A DNA stretch of 64,000 nucleotides, from positions 318,146 through 382,145 of the forward strand of contig NW_006768788.1 in assembly GCF_000204055.1 (NCBI RefSeq), read 5' to 3'. The stretch comes from Melampsora larici-populina 98AG31 (taxonomy: Eukaryota > Basidiomycota > Pucciniomycetes > Pucciniales > Melampsoraceae). A program made the position numbers and the translations under genes. The notes under the pieces are model-generated. The model saw only the letters and a list, made by a program, of their open reading frames with translations, had not been told where the DNA came from and made no database searches. Positions 21,980 to 34,238 of this stretch are shown in pieces; the stretch's first letter is position 1; every line of letters starts with the position of its first letter.

Positions 21980-23596
21980 AGACCTGTAGGCCTGGAACCA
22001 AGAGGGATGAGCCAGCAACCATCATGATGGATTCCAAAAATCACTTTTGTTATCATCCCAATAGTATACACAGGATCATCCAATTTGCTGGTATACTCAT
22101 AATCAATCTGATCTTTTTGAATGCAGGGTGAGGCATGGATGAGTTTTTAACCCAGTACCATATTGAGTGTGTAGTCCAATGGGGAACTGGTAAAAGCAAA
22201 AAAAAACTTGTAAAGCTCGACTGGGCAATCCCCAAGCAAGCAATTCAGGGAATATTTTTCCAGTATTGTTGAGGTTTGAACAAGCCAAAAGGGATCAGAT
22301 AGTTTTTGGGGTTGATCAAAGGATTCCAGAGTTTTTGTCTTTTAAATTATCTTTGATTTCTTTCAAAGACCCATTGAATCATTTTGAGGGTTCTGTCCTA
22401 CTGTTTTTTTCCTAAAATCTCTATGGTTGAAAGATATGAATTTCCCCCACAAAACAGATCAAGAACCTTACAATTTTGGTACTGGTAGGAATCCTGAAAG
22501 GATTAGGATCTCTGGTATATGAACTTATAGAAACCTGCAGGTATGGATGTCCTTGTGAATTACAGGATTGATCACTGATTGAGATTTTTTAGTCTTTGAT
22601 TTGGAGTCAATTGTCTTTGTTTCTTCAAATGTTTCCAAACAAGAAAGATGTCACCAGGAATTGTGGTAGGTCTGACTATTGATGATCATCTTTTATTCAA
22701 AGGCAGTACAATAGTCAAGATTCAAGATAGCATTGACATCATACTTTACTTTGAGGTCAGGACCAAGCTTTGACTGTGTGCTTGAATGGTGGCTCCAACA
22801 TAAACATCAAACAATACAGTAGTCCAAGGACTTTTATTGTGCCACAAAACAAAAAAACCCTTGGACCACTCCCTTCAGCCCAGGGCTGCCATCACAGTAA
22901 CAGGGGATTATTAGGCTGATTTATCTTTAGTGTGAGCTTGTATTAAAGAAAAGGTCTCTCATAGATGGAAAAATATATATCACAGCAGTCATCTTACCCC
23001 CTGGGGAATCAGCTGTCTATGAGTCAAACACAAAAAAGCAATCATGTCCAAAGTAAGTTAGTTGCTTATTTAGTGATGGAGAGACAAGTTTAAATGGATC
23101 ATTTTGTTTTGTCACACAACAAAAACACAAGCAAGCATACACACAAGTATGAAGAAATAAAAAAAGACAGAGAAATTGAGAAACACTACAAGAAAGTGTA
23201 CCTATGAGTCAAACACAAAAAAGCAATTATGTCAAAAGTAAGTTACTTGCTCATTTAGTGATGGAAAGACAAGTTTGAGTGGATGAAGATTGAACTTGTC
23301 TGACTCGTAGCTTTATATAGGAAGAACAACCCAGCTAAGAGTTATAACAGTGCACACATGAGAATATAGAAAATATATCATATAGGACAATTAACAAACA
23401 TGACCACCAAGAACCATGAAAACATGACCAATGTTGGAGATAACAAAAAAACAGACAGATGAGATCATATCACCCAACTTTATTTGTCATAATAGCAACA
23501 CTTTCAGATATAGTGGTGATACTATGTAGTGTTGCAAATCAACTGATATATATGCACTATTGTAAGAACTTTGTTTGTGTTAAACTTTTATATTTA
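21980..23596. other. Non-coding spacer with a local direct duplication
   Basis: No gene was recognised. An approximately 85-bp segment (CTATGAGTCAAACACAAAAA...) occurs at 23016-23101 and again at 23202-23285, listed separately. Confidence 0.4.
23016..23285 (+). repeat. Direct repeat, two copies of about 85 bp
   Basis: Two copies begin CTATGAGTCAAACACAAAAA, about 185 bp apart, and both run through AAGTAAGTTA and TTTAGTGATGGARAGACAAG with several mismatches. No terminal inverted repeats were seen. It is probably a local segmental duplication. Confidence 0.7.
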
Positions 23597-23763
23597 GGGG
23601 ATACAAAGTTAAAACTGGGATTTTTTTCCCAGTTTCCCAGTTTTCGTTTTTGGCTGTGTTTGGTACTTTCCCACGCTCTCCCAGTTTCCCAGTTTCCGTT
23701 TTCGGCTGTATTTTGGACACTGGGAAACTGGGAAAAAAATCCCAGATTTAACTTTGTATCCCC
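23597..23763. mobile_element. CCCAGTTT-type foldback MITE, copy 3
   Basis: A 167-bp element has the same ends (GGGGATACAAAGTTAAA), TA target duplication and octamer-rich arms as the copy at 5317. The two are almost identical in length and sequence, which suggests recent spread. Confidence 0.82.
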
Positions 23764-24083
23764 TAATTGTATATAAGACATGAGATTGATGCATAGAGGA
23801 TTGAATTGACTCAGACTCCAGAGTAAGACCAAATGACAGGTGAATAGTAGAAAACATGCAGTTTGATGGTCTTTTGAACATGAAAAAAAAGTTGTGCAAA
23901 GAAATCAGCAAACTAAGGAAGTCTGAAACTCAAATAATTTGTGGAAAAAAAAATCAATGCATTGGGTCCTTGTGATTTTCTGTATTTCTTCTTTCTCTGT
24001 GGGTTCATAGACCGTCTTGGGAATGCCTGATCCTGAAGAAGTACTTGTTAATATGTTATGATCCAGCATTTCTTGGGAGAAGT

Positions 24084-26750
24084 CTATATGGGAATGTTGA
24101 GATCTGGGATCTCCTCTTGGCTGATACTATCATGAGAGAAATTCTTTTCTTCTCTTGTAAGTCTTTCTGGTTGTATGGTTGTTTTGTCTTGGGTAAATTG
24201 TTTGACTGTGGATTCCAAAGGACTTAAAACTCTTCTATGAAAAATTTCTTCTGAAGATGGTTTCCAGGCATCATTGAGGTCAGGCATTAGTACCTCCAAA
24301 GGAGAAGAACCTGGTGTTTCTTCCATTGGATCATTGAGGTCAAAAGCGTGAGATATTGAACCTCTTTGTGGCTCATTTATGTCCAGGCCTGAAAGGTTGA
24401 ACCACACCCATTGTACAAAACAAGTTCAATCTCAGTTGTTCTTTTTCAGGCGTTGTTTATTTGATTTTAAAAGCATCTTACCTGATGAGTTAGGCTCACT
24501 TCCTGTCATTTGGATTGAATCTTTTCTCCCTTTTTCTTCTTGTACAGATTCAGGTTGGTGGGTTTCTGAATTCTGTTTCCTGGCCATATTTGGTACATTG
24601 ATTTGCTGATGCTCCAATGAAATACCTTTGCAAGTCTTAGTCCTGTGTCTCTTTTTAAATGCCATAAGAAAGTCTCTTGTTGAACCTGTTTCACCATCAA
24701 TCACATAACTTTTCTTGTCATAAGGGGCTTTCACCTGTTCATCTGAAACATTCTTTTCAAACAAGACACTTGGGTGTCTGCTTGATTTCCTCTTTGGTAT
24801 CTTGAAGTTTAGCCTGTCTTTGATATCTTCATCAAATCTCTTTCCTTGGACAGTAGCCTGGGTATCAAAGGATGTGGCAAAGAGCTTTGGATTATAATCT
24901 TCATCACCATCCGAGTATGCATAAGATTTTTTACGCTTTTGTGATTTGTTCTTGTATCTCTTGGGTGATTGCTTCTTGAATTTGACTGGTATCTCATTTA
25001 GCTCATCTTGATCTGGATCAAGTTTATCAACTTGAATAGAAATTGGTGACTGGTCAATTGGACCATTCTTTTGAACCAAGCTCATCTGTTCATAAAGCTT
25101 GTTCAGTGTCACAGAAGACTGAAGGTGATCTAAATAAACTCTTCCAAGTCCAAAACTAAACCACTCAAATGTCTCCTTATGTCTTAATTTTAATGTAGAG
25201 GGTATAAATGATAACATACTCCAGTAGTACATCATAATCTTGGCTTTTATATTTTTTCCATCAGGAATAGTGGGGGAAAGTTCTTTCTTGATGACCACCT
25301 CCAAGACCCTAGCTATTCTTCTGATTAAGAGATAGAACATCACACAATTCTCCATCCGCTTTTCAGACTCTCTGGGATCAGATTGCATGGGCAAAGTTCT
25401 CAATGCTGATTGGAGTATTTCAAAGAGTACTGTGCGGGCTTCAAAATCATCATCTTCAAGGTCAAGCACCAAGTTTATAGTTCTTGAGATATGATTTAAC
25501 ATTTGTCTATGTCTCAGACTACCATCTTTTGCGGTCTGCTTGAGGGATTTGAAGCCAGCTATTCTGCAAATATAGCGGGGAGGTTTGTGAGAATCATCTG
25601 CAATCTTGTCTGAAAGCCACAGAAGTCTTGATGAGATCTTTGAGTCTTTGTTATCAGAGAGGATCCAAAGTTTGTGGATGTTTTCCTCAAGTTGGGGCGA
25701 GCCACCACTATCTAGCTCAGCAGGGTGTCTGAAGATGGGAATTGTTAGGGGTCTATTGTGATCATATGGTGTCCTGTTGATGAGGTACCTGTGCAGCTGT
25801 TTAGGATTGGCGGAATGGTTTTCCAAAAGTGTTCTGATTTTAGGTAATGATCTTGAAAGACTTGGTGTAAGATGATTGCATATCAAATTCTTGTCCTGAA
25901 TAACTGCAGCTGCTAAAATGTCAAATATTTCAATAAGTTTCATGTATGACTGATAATGTTTAATGTATTCCAGATGATCTGTTTGAAGAATCATCTTCTT
26001 CCAAACAAGTGTCCCTTCTACTGATAAATAGTTTGAAGAATGAACTTGATCTGCAATGGTGGCCTTTCCAAATTGATCGAGCAACATGTGCAAACTCAAT
26101 TCTGACATGACAGCATCCAGGAATGGAGTAACAATGCATGATTCAAGTGAATTTGGTGGGAAGTTGGTTTCTTCAATCAGTCTATCAGTCAATCTATGTA
26201 ATTCTTCTTTATCAACTTGAAGTTGAGATGATTGATGTTTCAATACCTCAATGAGATAATAAACCACCATGGCAAGTGGTTTGTTTGGTTTATATCTTGC
26301 CCATGCTTCAGCACGTTGAGGAATCCTATCAATTTCTCTAGCATGGATGTTTGGATTATCAAACATATCTTTGACAACTATTTCTAGAGTTCTTTTGTAA
26401 GTCTGAAAACTTTTGTTTTTTCTTACCACTACTTCAATCGTTCTCAAGTGTCTCCATGTATTCAGATGCTCCTGTTGTACAAGATGCCTGTCCACAGGTC
26501 TGATGAGCTCTTCTTGATCTGGTTTTGACAATTAGGATTGGTTTTAGATAATGATATGAGATTAATTTGGATGAAGCCATGATATATTGTACAATTGATT
26601 TCACTGACCAAAGTATGATGCTTCTGCCAATTGTCCTACATCCAGACCTCTTACATCATTGGCCTTATCAAGTAGTGAACTGACATGAATGATCAAATTG
26701 AACAGGGTGCTAAGATTGAGAAAGAAATTGGATATCTTCCTGTAATGCAT
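24084..26750 (-). CDS. Unrecognised 827-aa protein, possibly secreted, with NLS-like clusters and four DLN (EAR-like) motifs
   Basis: I do not recognise the family. Three exons: 26750-26609, 26518-24482, 24388-24084 (2484 nt, frame kept throughout). The large middle exon has no in-frame ATG at its upstream end, only TTG after a stop. Joining GT-AG at 26608/26519 gives an ATG start instead. The N terminus MHYRKISNFFLNLSTLFNLI has a basic start and a hydrophobic stretch to about residue 23, like a weak signal peptide or anchor. The body is mostly helical with no motif I can name. Lys/Arg clusters KKQSPKRYKNKSQKRKK (about 560-580) and KIPKRKSSRHP (about 620-630) look like nuclear localisation signals. 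The last exon holds LDINEP (728), FDLNDP (742), PDLNDA (762) and PDLNIP (821). DLN-type motifs recruit TOPLESS co-repressors in plants. Whether this protein does so is inference. It is flanked by MITEs and AT-rich DNA. Confidence 0.75.
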
Positions 26751-28054
26751 TATAGGGAGGTGGTGCTGGTTGTGAACTTATATATGATGCCTAGTCAATT
26801 GGAATCTGTGGATGGGTTGTATCTTCCTTGTGAATTTCTGATTATTAGATGGCACAAGTCAGAATAAAAAGACTCTCTTAGTTTTAAGAGGGCTTCACCA
26901 AAATAGATCTTGAGCAGCAGCATTGAAACTTGTGCGTAAATCAAAGTTACAATGATTTTACAATGAGGTTCTTCAAGATTATTCAAAAGATGAATCTGTG
27001 CTCAAAATCCTGTATTCTTCTCCATTGCCTTGAGAGCCTGACCCCACCCTCAGAAATTCACCTGTATGCCTCCCAGTCATGCCACATGTCTCAGCCTGGA
27101 AGCAAGTTGTACAGGCTTTGGCAAGGGTATCTTACCAAAACTCATTTCATCTGAAATCATCAAACCACCCCTCAAGTGCTCCAAGATTACTATCACCTAC
27201 TAGCAATTTGGCACCCAGCTGCCACCCAGTTTTGAGGCATAAATCCCTCTACTTGCAATTCATAACAGAGGATATAATTAACATGATTGTAGCATTGAAA
27301 CCATTTTTACTCCATCCAGATGAACAGCCATGAGATTAAAACTTGCTGCCTTTCACTTAATACACTCCCAACTCTTTGAGGATCATAGATTTTGATTGAA
27401 ACACTCATTTGCTACTACTGTTTTCAAAGCTCAATTATTGGCAAAGATGATATGAATAAGGGGAAATGATTGATTGAAATGGAATGCAACAATATGAGTG
27501 AGAGAGAATTGTCTGCTTATAAAAAGAGGCAAATAATGATAAAAAGAGGAAAACAATGGTAGCAAGGGTATTTTTGACAATCAAGAAACAAAAATAAAAC
27601 AGAGCGATCCGTGATAAAAAAGAAGAATTCGACCATCAAAAATGAATGGGTATTTAAAATCAAAACCATCCAAGTGCATTGATTGGCTCTTTAGCAAGAG
27701 CTTCTTGAAAACAGAAAACAAAAACTGTATGACTCACCTGATACTTTAAACATCATGGATTTCACAACAGCTAAATTGGTAACAAGTTGAACAATGAGGT
27801 GTGAGAGATACAATGGGATCTTGTGGGGTCACCTGAAATAGCTATTTGTGGTTCAAAATAGAATTGTGGCTTTACATATGGCAATTGGTGTCCTTCTTTT
27901 ACTTGGGACACTTACCTTTATTATATTTAACCAGATCCTTCTCCAAACTTGTGCCTCAGTTATCACACAATCTCCCTTTCCCTCTAATGCTCTGTGTTCT
28001 TATGCTGAAAAATGAGAGAATACCAAGTGATTGGTGTCTGGATGCCTCACAGAT
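26751..28054. other. Spacer upstream of the DLN-motif gene
   Basis: This is the presumed promoter side of the 827-aa gene. Only short ORFs without recognisable similarity occur. No repeat ends were found. Confidence 0.4.
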
Positions 28055-28396
28055 TCAAATCCTTCTCTTGATCAGAAGAATAAGCTCCTTGGGTTTATCC
28101 TTCAATCTTCCTCTCGACATTCTTTTTGTCTCTGGAACCCAAGAAAGTAGACTTTCTTGAAGAAAGTCTATGTACTTGTCTTTTTCTAGCCGTTGTCTTT
28201 TGGCATTCTCCAATGCCTCGTGTGTGATCAAGCATAATTCTGGAGTCTCAATCATACATAATGCTTGGTTCAACTTAAGGTAAAGTAGTTGCTCACGTGA
28301 ATCACTCAACACATTATTGGAAAGGATTCCCTCACTGACTGCCAGACCTTTACACAGATTTGATGACCTATCAAATACTCTACACATTGAACGCAT
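28055..28396 (-). CDS. Hypothetical protein, 113 aa (weak)
   Basis: A single open frame from ATG at 28396 gives a hydrophilic protein with a plausible amphipathic middle (LKLNQALCMIETPELCLITH) and a basic C terminus ending KRRI. Its composition is more protein-like than most short ORFs nearby. No domain is recognised, and it may be an exon or remnant of a larger gene. It lies 356 bp beyond the stop codon of the HMG-box gene, on the same strand. Confidence 0.35.
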   Translation of the reverse strand: MRSMCRVFDRSSNLCKGLAVSEGILSNNVLSDSREQLLYLKLNQALCMIETPELCLITHEALENAKRQRLEKDKYIDFLQESLLSWVPETKRMSRGRLKDKPKELILLIKRRI

Positions 28397-28751
28397 GAAT
28401 TACCACCCTCTACATATGTACACTATTGTGCTCTAAACGGAGTTTAACCTCAAGCAGGCTGAAAGCTGACATACCCAGTGATTGGCAAAACAATTGCTTG
28501 ACCGTCCAGACTGATAGTGGCTCTCCGTGACCGCCTCTGGCTCCACTACATTCTCCCCCAATCAGAAGAACATAATGAAAAAGTAATTTTTAGGGAAAAT
28601 CAAAGCGCCGACAACTAAGAGAAGGAAAAGGTCAATATAAAATATTTAAGAAGTTGAATGGGTGTCAAAAAAGAAAAACAGGATAAGAGCTAAGTTGAGA
28701 CAACAATTGATAACAACAAGAGGAGCAAAAAATTCGCCGATTAAGTATGCA

Positions 28752-29301
28752 TCATTGAGGTCCACGTTCGTACTCTGCTTTCTCCGTTTCATGTCGTTTT
28801 TTATCACGACAAGCCATGTCCTCGTCTATGCAAAAAAAATCATAGGGGTTAGGCGCATACATCCAGTGCGGATTCGTAAAGATAATGACGATGAGACAAA
28901 GGCTTACAAGGCTTCTTCTCTTCTTCACCGAGACTTTTCCATTTGAGACCTAACAGCCGCCCAATCTCACCTAAGAATCGGAGACGCAAGAGGATTAGGT
29001 TTTATAATCCTTATCAAAGCACTTGTCAAGACACTCACCGAAGGAAACCTCGGGGTTTTCGGTCTTGATACGTTCACGCCAGTCTTGACTGAAAAACTGA
29101 TCAAGCAAAGGCGAAACCAAATTCAAATTTAATGAATATATTTTCATTTTACCTCAAAGGACCGGTTGGAAAACAAACCATGTAAGCCGACAGGGGTCGC
29201 TTGGGTGCGTTTGGGTCTTTCTCCCTCTTGACTCGTCTTTTGATCGGATTTCCATCCGCGTCCAGCTTAGGCGCACGCTTGGTTGCAGCTTCTTTTGGCA
29301 T
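28752..29301 (-). CDS. NHP6: NHP6-type HMG-box chromatin protein
   Basis: Nhp6/HMGB proteins bend DNA without strong sequence preference and help nucleosome remodelling, FACT function and transcription. Four exons (29301-29179, 29096-29039, 28970-28908, 28825-28752) sum to 318 nt and 105 aa, the usual size for Nhp6. A basic N-terminal tail (MPKEAATKRAPK..., KRRVKREKDPNAPKRPLSAY) leads into one HMG box: the box start PNAPKRPLSAYMFFSQDWRE, the helix-2 motif VSFGEIGRLLGLKWKSL, and helix 3 ending YERGPQ. All exons are short, and introns are 68-83 nt. The intron after SAYM has a GTTTGT donor. A divergent spacer of about 3 kb separates it from SFT2. Confidence 0.95.
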
Positions 29302-32300
29302 TTTGAATGTAGAATGTAACTAAGGGATAGAGCCTGAAATCAACCTTGAGAAAATGGCTGGACGTCTATTGATCGAGCAAGTGCGATTAAAGGGATGAGA
29401 GGATCACAAAACACGATTAGCAATTGCAACGGATTCGAACACCAGTTGGTGGTAAGGATCGACGGAGGAGTGAAGTAATCAAGACGGGTATGAATCGGTC
29501 AAGTGGAAATCAAGTGGGTTTACTCGAGAGCACTAGACACGCCAGAGGACGAAAAAAAGCTACCAGCTAATCAACCAATTCCTCAATCGGAGCTTAGGTC
29601 GCGTGCTGTCGGAGATAAAGATGCTAATGGCGGAGGCAGGCCAATGCAAAAACGAGAGGCAAGAGAAAGCGCGTGTATGGATTGCCCATAAACCTGACGC
29701 GACGGATGGTCCAGAAGTACGGACATGTACGGACGTTGTCAGTAACTGCACCCCGCGGCTGTGAACACGTAGTGTCACATCGGTTGAGCGCCTGTCAAGA
29801 GCGGTCCGGAAGAGCTCCTGGCTTGACCGCGAGCTGGGTCTCCTGGCTTGAGTTAAACGTCGTTTGAGAGAGAAGAGGACAGGAATCATGCCAGAAACCA
29901 TTTTGGTGTGACGCCTCATTCAAACGATATTTGATAGCATTCAACATTCACGCGATGAGTTGTAAGGTCAGAGATTACGGCATAGATCAGTCAAAATAGA
30001 TAAGAAAGCCCGATATGGAAGATGGTCAAAGGCGAAGAGGCGAAACCGAAGCGCATTATATGTTGGCAGGGTGTTGAGTGAAGCCAAGTCCCCAAAAGGT
30101 CACAAATCCAAGAAAGAAAGAAAGATTATAATGCTCAAGGTTGTGCACATGATGAGCCCAGTGATTTGTGCAAGTAAAGAGCTACATTTCTGATTCTGGT
30201 TTGAGGAGAGTGGCAAATGAGGTGATTGACGTGTGTCATGATGACGGAGTGAACAGAAAACGAAAGAACTAGAGAAGAGAAGACGAGTACGCCTGAAAAA
30301 GGATCTGCTGGACCCAAGTGGTGAGATGAGTGAAAAGTTGAAATGTACCGACTGACTTGTATTGTTGTACTAAATGGCTTGAGAGGCAGTAGGACAGCCA
30401 AAGGGCGGAGTGGGGGTTGTAGAGTAGAGTGCGAAAAGACAGGCTACACTACGCTGACCGACTCTTGAGGATTGGGACTGGCGGGGCGGGCAGTTGTGTA
30501 GAGCGAGACTGACTGAATTGAGTGGTAAAGTGAGCGGTATAGCGGAACAAGTGAGAATAGGTGGTGGAAAATAGCACTGGAGGGAAGAGAGCCTGATTTG
30601 AGTTGAGTGTAGGGGCGAATAGACAGGGGCAGTGGGCCTTGAAGAGCAGGGGGGGTATCCCAATTGGTTCTGTGTAATTTTTAGCGTATGTGTACTGTAC
30701 GTAGATAGCTGCAGCTACCAAGCGAACCGGACCCACATACCCACGGTGACACACAAGCGCGTTTCGCACGTGTGCTTGCGTATCTCGGGGCGCGCCTTTC
30801 TCCCCGTGTCTTGATTTGACCCCGTGACGGCGCGGTTTGTTCGTCGCGTTGTCAACCTCTGGCAGCCCCATCATCCATATCGAGAAACCTGGCTCAGCAT
30901 AGTCGAGAGCTCCCACAATCTCATACCTTCAGATGAAGAACAATGAGCTAAAATAGAAAACACTCTGCAGTGCGAGTCTGATCAGACTTCTCAACGCGCT
31001 GCAAAATGTACAGCGCGGGGGCAAACGGGTGAACCAGAGAATTGATATCCTACATTTAAGGAGGCTTCTATCTGCTGAAGTTGTCGATACATAAACACTC
31101 GTTTGGTGAAACAACCCAAGCAAAACAAGCATGTACATAATTTACATTAACATCCTCAATTCATGCCCCGAAAAATAAATCATGGAGAGACTCGACAATT
31201 CAAAGAAAAGCTGATAGAAAACGAGGCGAAGAGGATCTCATTAAATTGAAGGAAGCCTTGATTCATAAAATGATTTCATTAAGGCTTTCTCTCCCTACCG
31301 AAATTGATTTGATCAGGATCCCTATGTATATCGGATTTTCATCCAGACAACAACACTTCAAAAAATCTGGCTCAAGAATGTAAGTTGAAAATTTGCCGCT
31401 ATCAATTTGAGCTTTGTACATGAGTTGGACAGGGGTTGTGAGTTCATTCTTCGAGTAAATCTGGGTAATTTCTGACCAATCTTCTATAGTTCTTCAAATG
31501 TGAATGTTCACCTGTAAGAATAACTCTCGAATTCCTATCGCAAGTTTTTTTGGCTCTTAGCCTTGACCTCAGTGCCGTCGTCATTTGATTCCCGATTCCT
31601 ACACTGAACCACACGTAATCTCTGTGACGTGGGGTCAAGATGACATTAATTATTACAAGGCAAGAAAACAATCCCTCAATAATGAACTTATTTCATCTTT
31701 AGCTGTGTCAGGATGAACCTGCTTCTCGATCAATGATCGCTAATCAGATTCGACCTCAACAGTACTTTCAGCCTCAAGGCTTTGAATTCCAAAAAGGAGG
31801 GAGTGAAATGCGCGAGATCACAATCAAAAAACATGAATCCAAACTAGAATCAACCACGGTCATATCCTTTGACTTTGACCGTCCCTTGAACTGATGTGGC
31901 TTGAACTGATTCAGCAAGCTCATCTCGTCTATAATAGGCTCAGACGCTCAGAAAGCTGGAGTCTTGCGTTAAGAGATGTGACCGTGGTCAGTAAGATATC
32001 TGAGGAGTCCCCTTTACTTAGATAAGTACATCCATGCTTCTTGTGAGCCTTTTTTTGACACGCATATCCAATCCAAACCTTGGTCAAATAGCATGCAAGG
32101 AATTTAAATGATGAGTCAAACACAGCGAGGTTAGATGTGGCGCGCCCACCACTAAGGCTGATAAAATGAAGTGGACCTTTGTACCCATGGGTTTTGTTGC
32201 GTTCATCCAGGACCAAAGACTTTCAAGATTCTTCAAGTCTTAGCATCGAAACATTTGTACCATCCAAGCTTTTCAACTTCGAAGTCATGCAGGGTGCACC

Positions 32301-32459
32301 GAATTGCTCTACACAGCCCTGCATCTGCGCACTGGTTGAAGGCGGTTGGGCTTTGAGAATAGTGCGGCGCAGCTCTGCCCAAATTACACTTCTCCTGATC
32401 TCTCCACTCTCAAGACCAGTTCAGTGAAGGTGAAAGGCCAGTTGACCAATTTCAGTTTG
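29302..32459. other. Intergenic region between NHP6 and SFT2
   Basis: About 3.2 kb contain the NHP6 promoter and then a moderately GC-rich stretch (29500-30900). ORFs up to 155 aa on the minus strand (30449-30916) look compositionally biased and show no known domain. No repeat ends were seen. A non-coding RNA or a lineage-specific gene could hide here but cannot be supported. Confidence 0.35.
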
Positions 32460-33620
32460 ATGATCGATAGAATGCCAACTTCAACACCTAAACCGAACAC
32501 TAATCCAGAATCAAACTTTAGAACTCAACTCACTGGATTCAAATGGGCAAGAGGTGTAAGTCTTGAAATAATTCTGGCAATAGTCTAGAATGAGATAAAC
32601 TGATGATCTGATTGGATTGAAAAGCAGGTCACTGATGATTCAAATAATACACAATCAACTGCAAATTCAAATTTGTTTTCAAGATTTACTGGATCGATTT
32701 CAGGTTATGTACCATTAAGAAGTAATGAAAGATCAAATGAAGAAGAAGCGTAAGAACACAATCATTCTTGCTTTGTTTTCAAACTTTCCTATAAAGATTG
32801 AATGATCGTATGATATCTATTAACATCTTTGATATATTTTTTTGGCTTTAGGTATTACGCTTTATCTCGTTGGGAAAGGACAATAGGATTTTTATTTTGT
32901 ATTGCAGGAGCTTCAGTTTGTTTTTTAATCGCTTTTTTAACATTACCATTACTAGCTGTAAGTTTTTTTACATTCATCAAAATCAAACTTCAATCATAAA
33001 AGTATTAATCGATTTTTCATTTTCTTTGATTCAAAAACAAACAAACCAACACACAAATTAAATTAGTTTAAACCAAGGAAATTTGCTGTTGCATTTTCTT
33101 TAGGTTCATTACTTTTTATGATTGGTTTTATGATCTTACAAGGTCCAATTCAACATTTTCAACATATCTTTTCAGTTCAACGTTTACCATTCACTTTATC
33201 TTATTTAATTAGTCTTTTGGCTACTTTTTATTTTGCAATTGGTGTAAGTTTTTCTATTGATTTCCAACCTTTTTGCATTTGCTTGTTTTTGAATGAGCCT
33301 GAAGTTGATTTGGATTTTTATTCTTTGTATGTGGGATGTTCTGCTACATTGTTGTTTAGCTTCATTCTTATCTTGGAACTCTGATTGCTGGTATAGTACA
33401 GGTCATTGCTCTGATATCATATTTCGTAGCCTATTTCGTGAGTCTTTCTCTTCATTACTTTCTAGCCTGCATAGACACAAGAGAAAGCTTATGTTGACAA
33501 CTTGCTAATCCTGTGTCGATCGTTTTATCTTGATGTTCAAAATAGCCTGGTGGTCTAACAACGTTAAAATTCATGGGAAGCATGGGCCTAAGAGGTGCTA
33601 CAAGTTATCTACCCATCTGA
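32460..33620 (+). CDS. SFT2: SFT2-like Golgi traffic membrane protein
   Basis: Sft2 is a small Golgi protein that works with the syntaxin Sed5 in fusion of endosome-derived vesicles with the Golgi. Six exons (32460-32555, 32628-32749, 32852-32957, 33067-33243, 33360-33437, 33546-33620) sum to 654 nt and 217 aa, against about 215 aa in yeast. The N-terminal 80 residues are hydrophilic. Then come YYALSRWERTIGFLFCIAGA and four hydrophobic segments: FCIAGASVCFLIAFL, FSLGSLLFMIGFMIL, LPFTLSYLISLLATFYFAIG, and LHSYLGTLIAGIVQVIALIS plus YFVAYFPGG. KPRKFAVAFSLGSLLF is the family hallmark. The open frame continues upstream of the chosen ATG, and a second ATG lies at 32472, so the start could move by a few codons. 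Confidence 0.95.
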
Positions 33621-34238
33621 TGCATACTTTTTCTTTTCCTCATCTAGACTCTCATGATCAGTGACTATCTATAGTTGCATTTATATCTAAAACACATCGA
33701 GTGAATCAGTGTGTTCCAACATGTCTCTTCAACTCCTTCTGATACAAAATATTGTCTAAAAACATTTTCATTCCTCAATTCTGTATACTTGTCATTTTTC
33801 TTCAAAATCATTGCAAACATTATTTTGTATGTCTATTTTTGAGTACAGGGAATTGACCTAGCACTTTGGGATCTATGTTTCCGTTACTACCTTAGTAAAG
33901 TTTTACAAACTCAAAAACACACCATAGAACAGTAGTTGAGATTTACAGTCCTTTGGTGAAGATATTGCATGTAAGAGGAGGACCCAGTTATGATGAAATT
34001 TCTATGGATGTGCTGATCGTTCTATATGGATAATCAATGAAATGAATCCAAAAAAGGGTGGGACCGGTGGTTTAGTCATCAATCTTTAGTTTAGCGGGTG
34101 TAGATACCTCATATCGATGTTCCGCCCAACAATTTGATCACTGTGCATCAGAGGAACATAGGATCAATCTCAAGTCAATCTAATGAACCAAATACTTACT
34201 ACCAAATAGTTCAATTGAAGAGCAAATGAGACTGTAAC
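33621..34238. other. Convergent spacer between SFT2 and the citrate carrier
   Basis: These 618 bp are the shared 3' flanks of two convergently transcribed genes. The sequence is AT-rich. No further gene or repeat was seen. Confidence 0.5.

Noticed and set aside
24432..26531. Single 699-aa frame taken as the whole gene with a start at 26531
   Set aside because: The start would be a TTG directly after a stop codon. Splicing to an upstream ATG exon and to a downstream exon keeps the frame exactly and gives a coherent protein.
30449..30916. 155-aa minus-strand frame as a gene
   Set aside because: Overlaps several other open frames in a GC-richer stretch, has no recognisable domain, and no splice-consistent extension was found.
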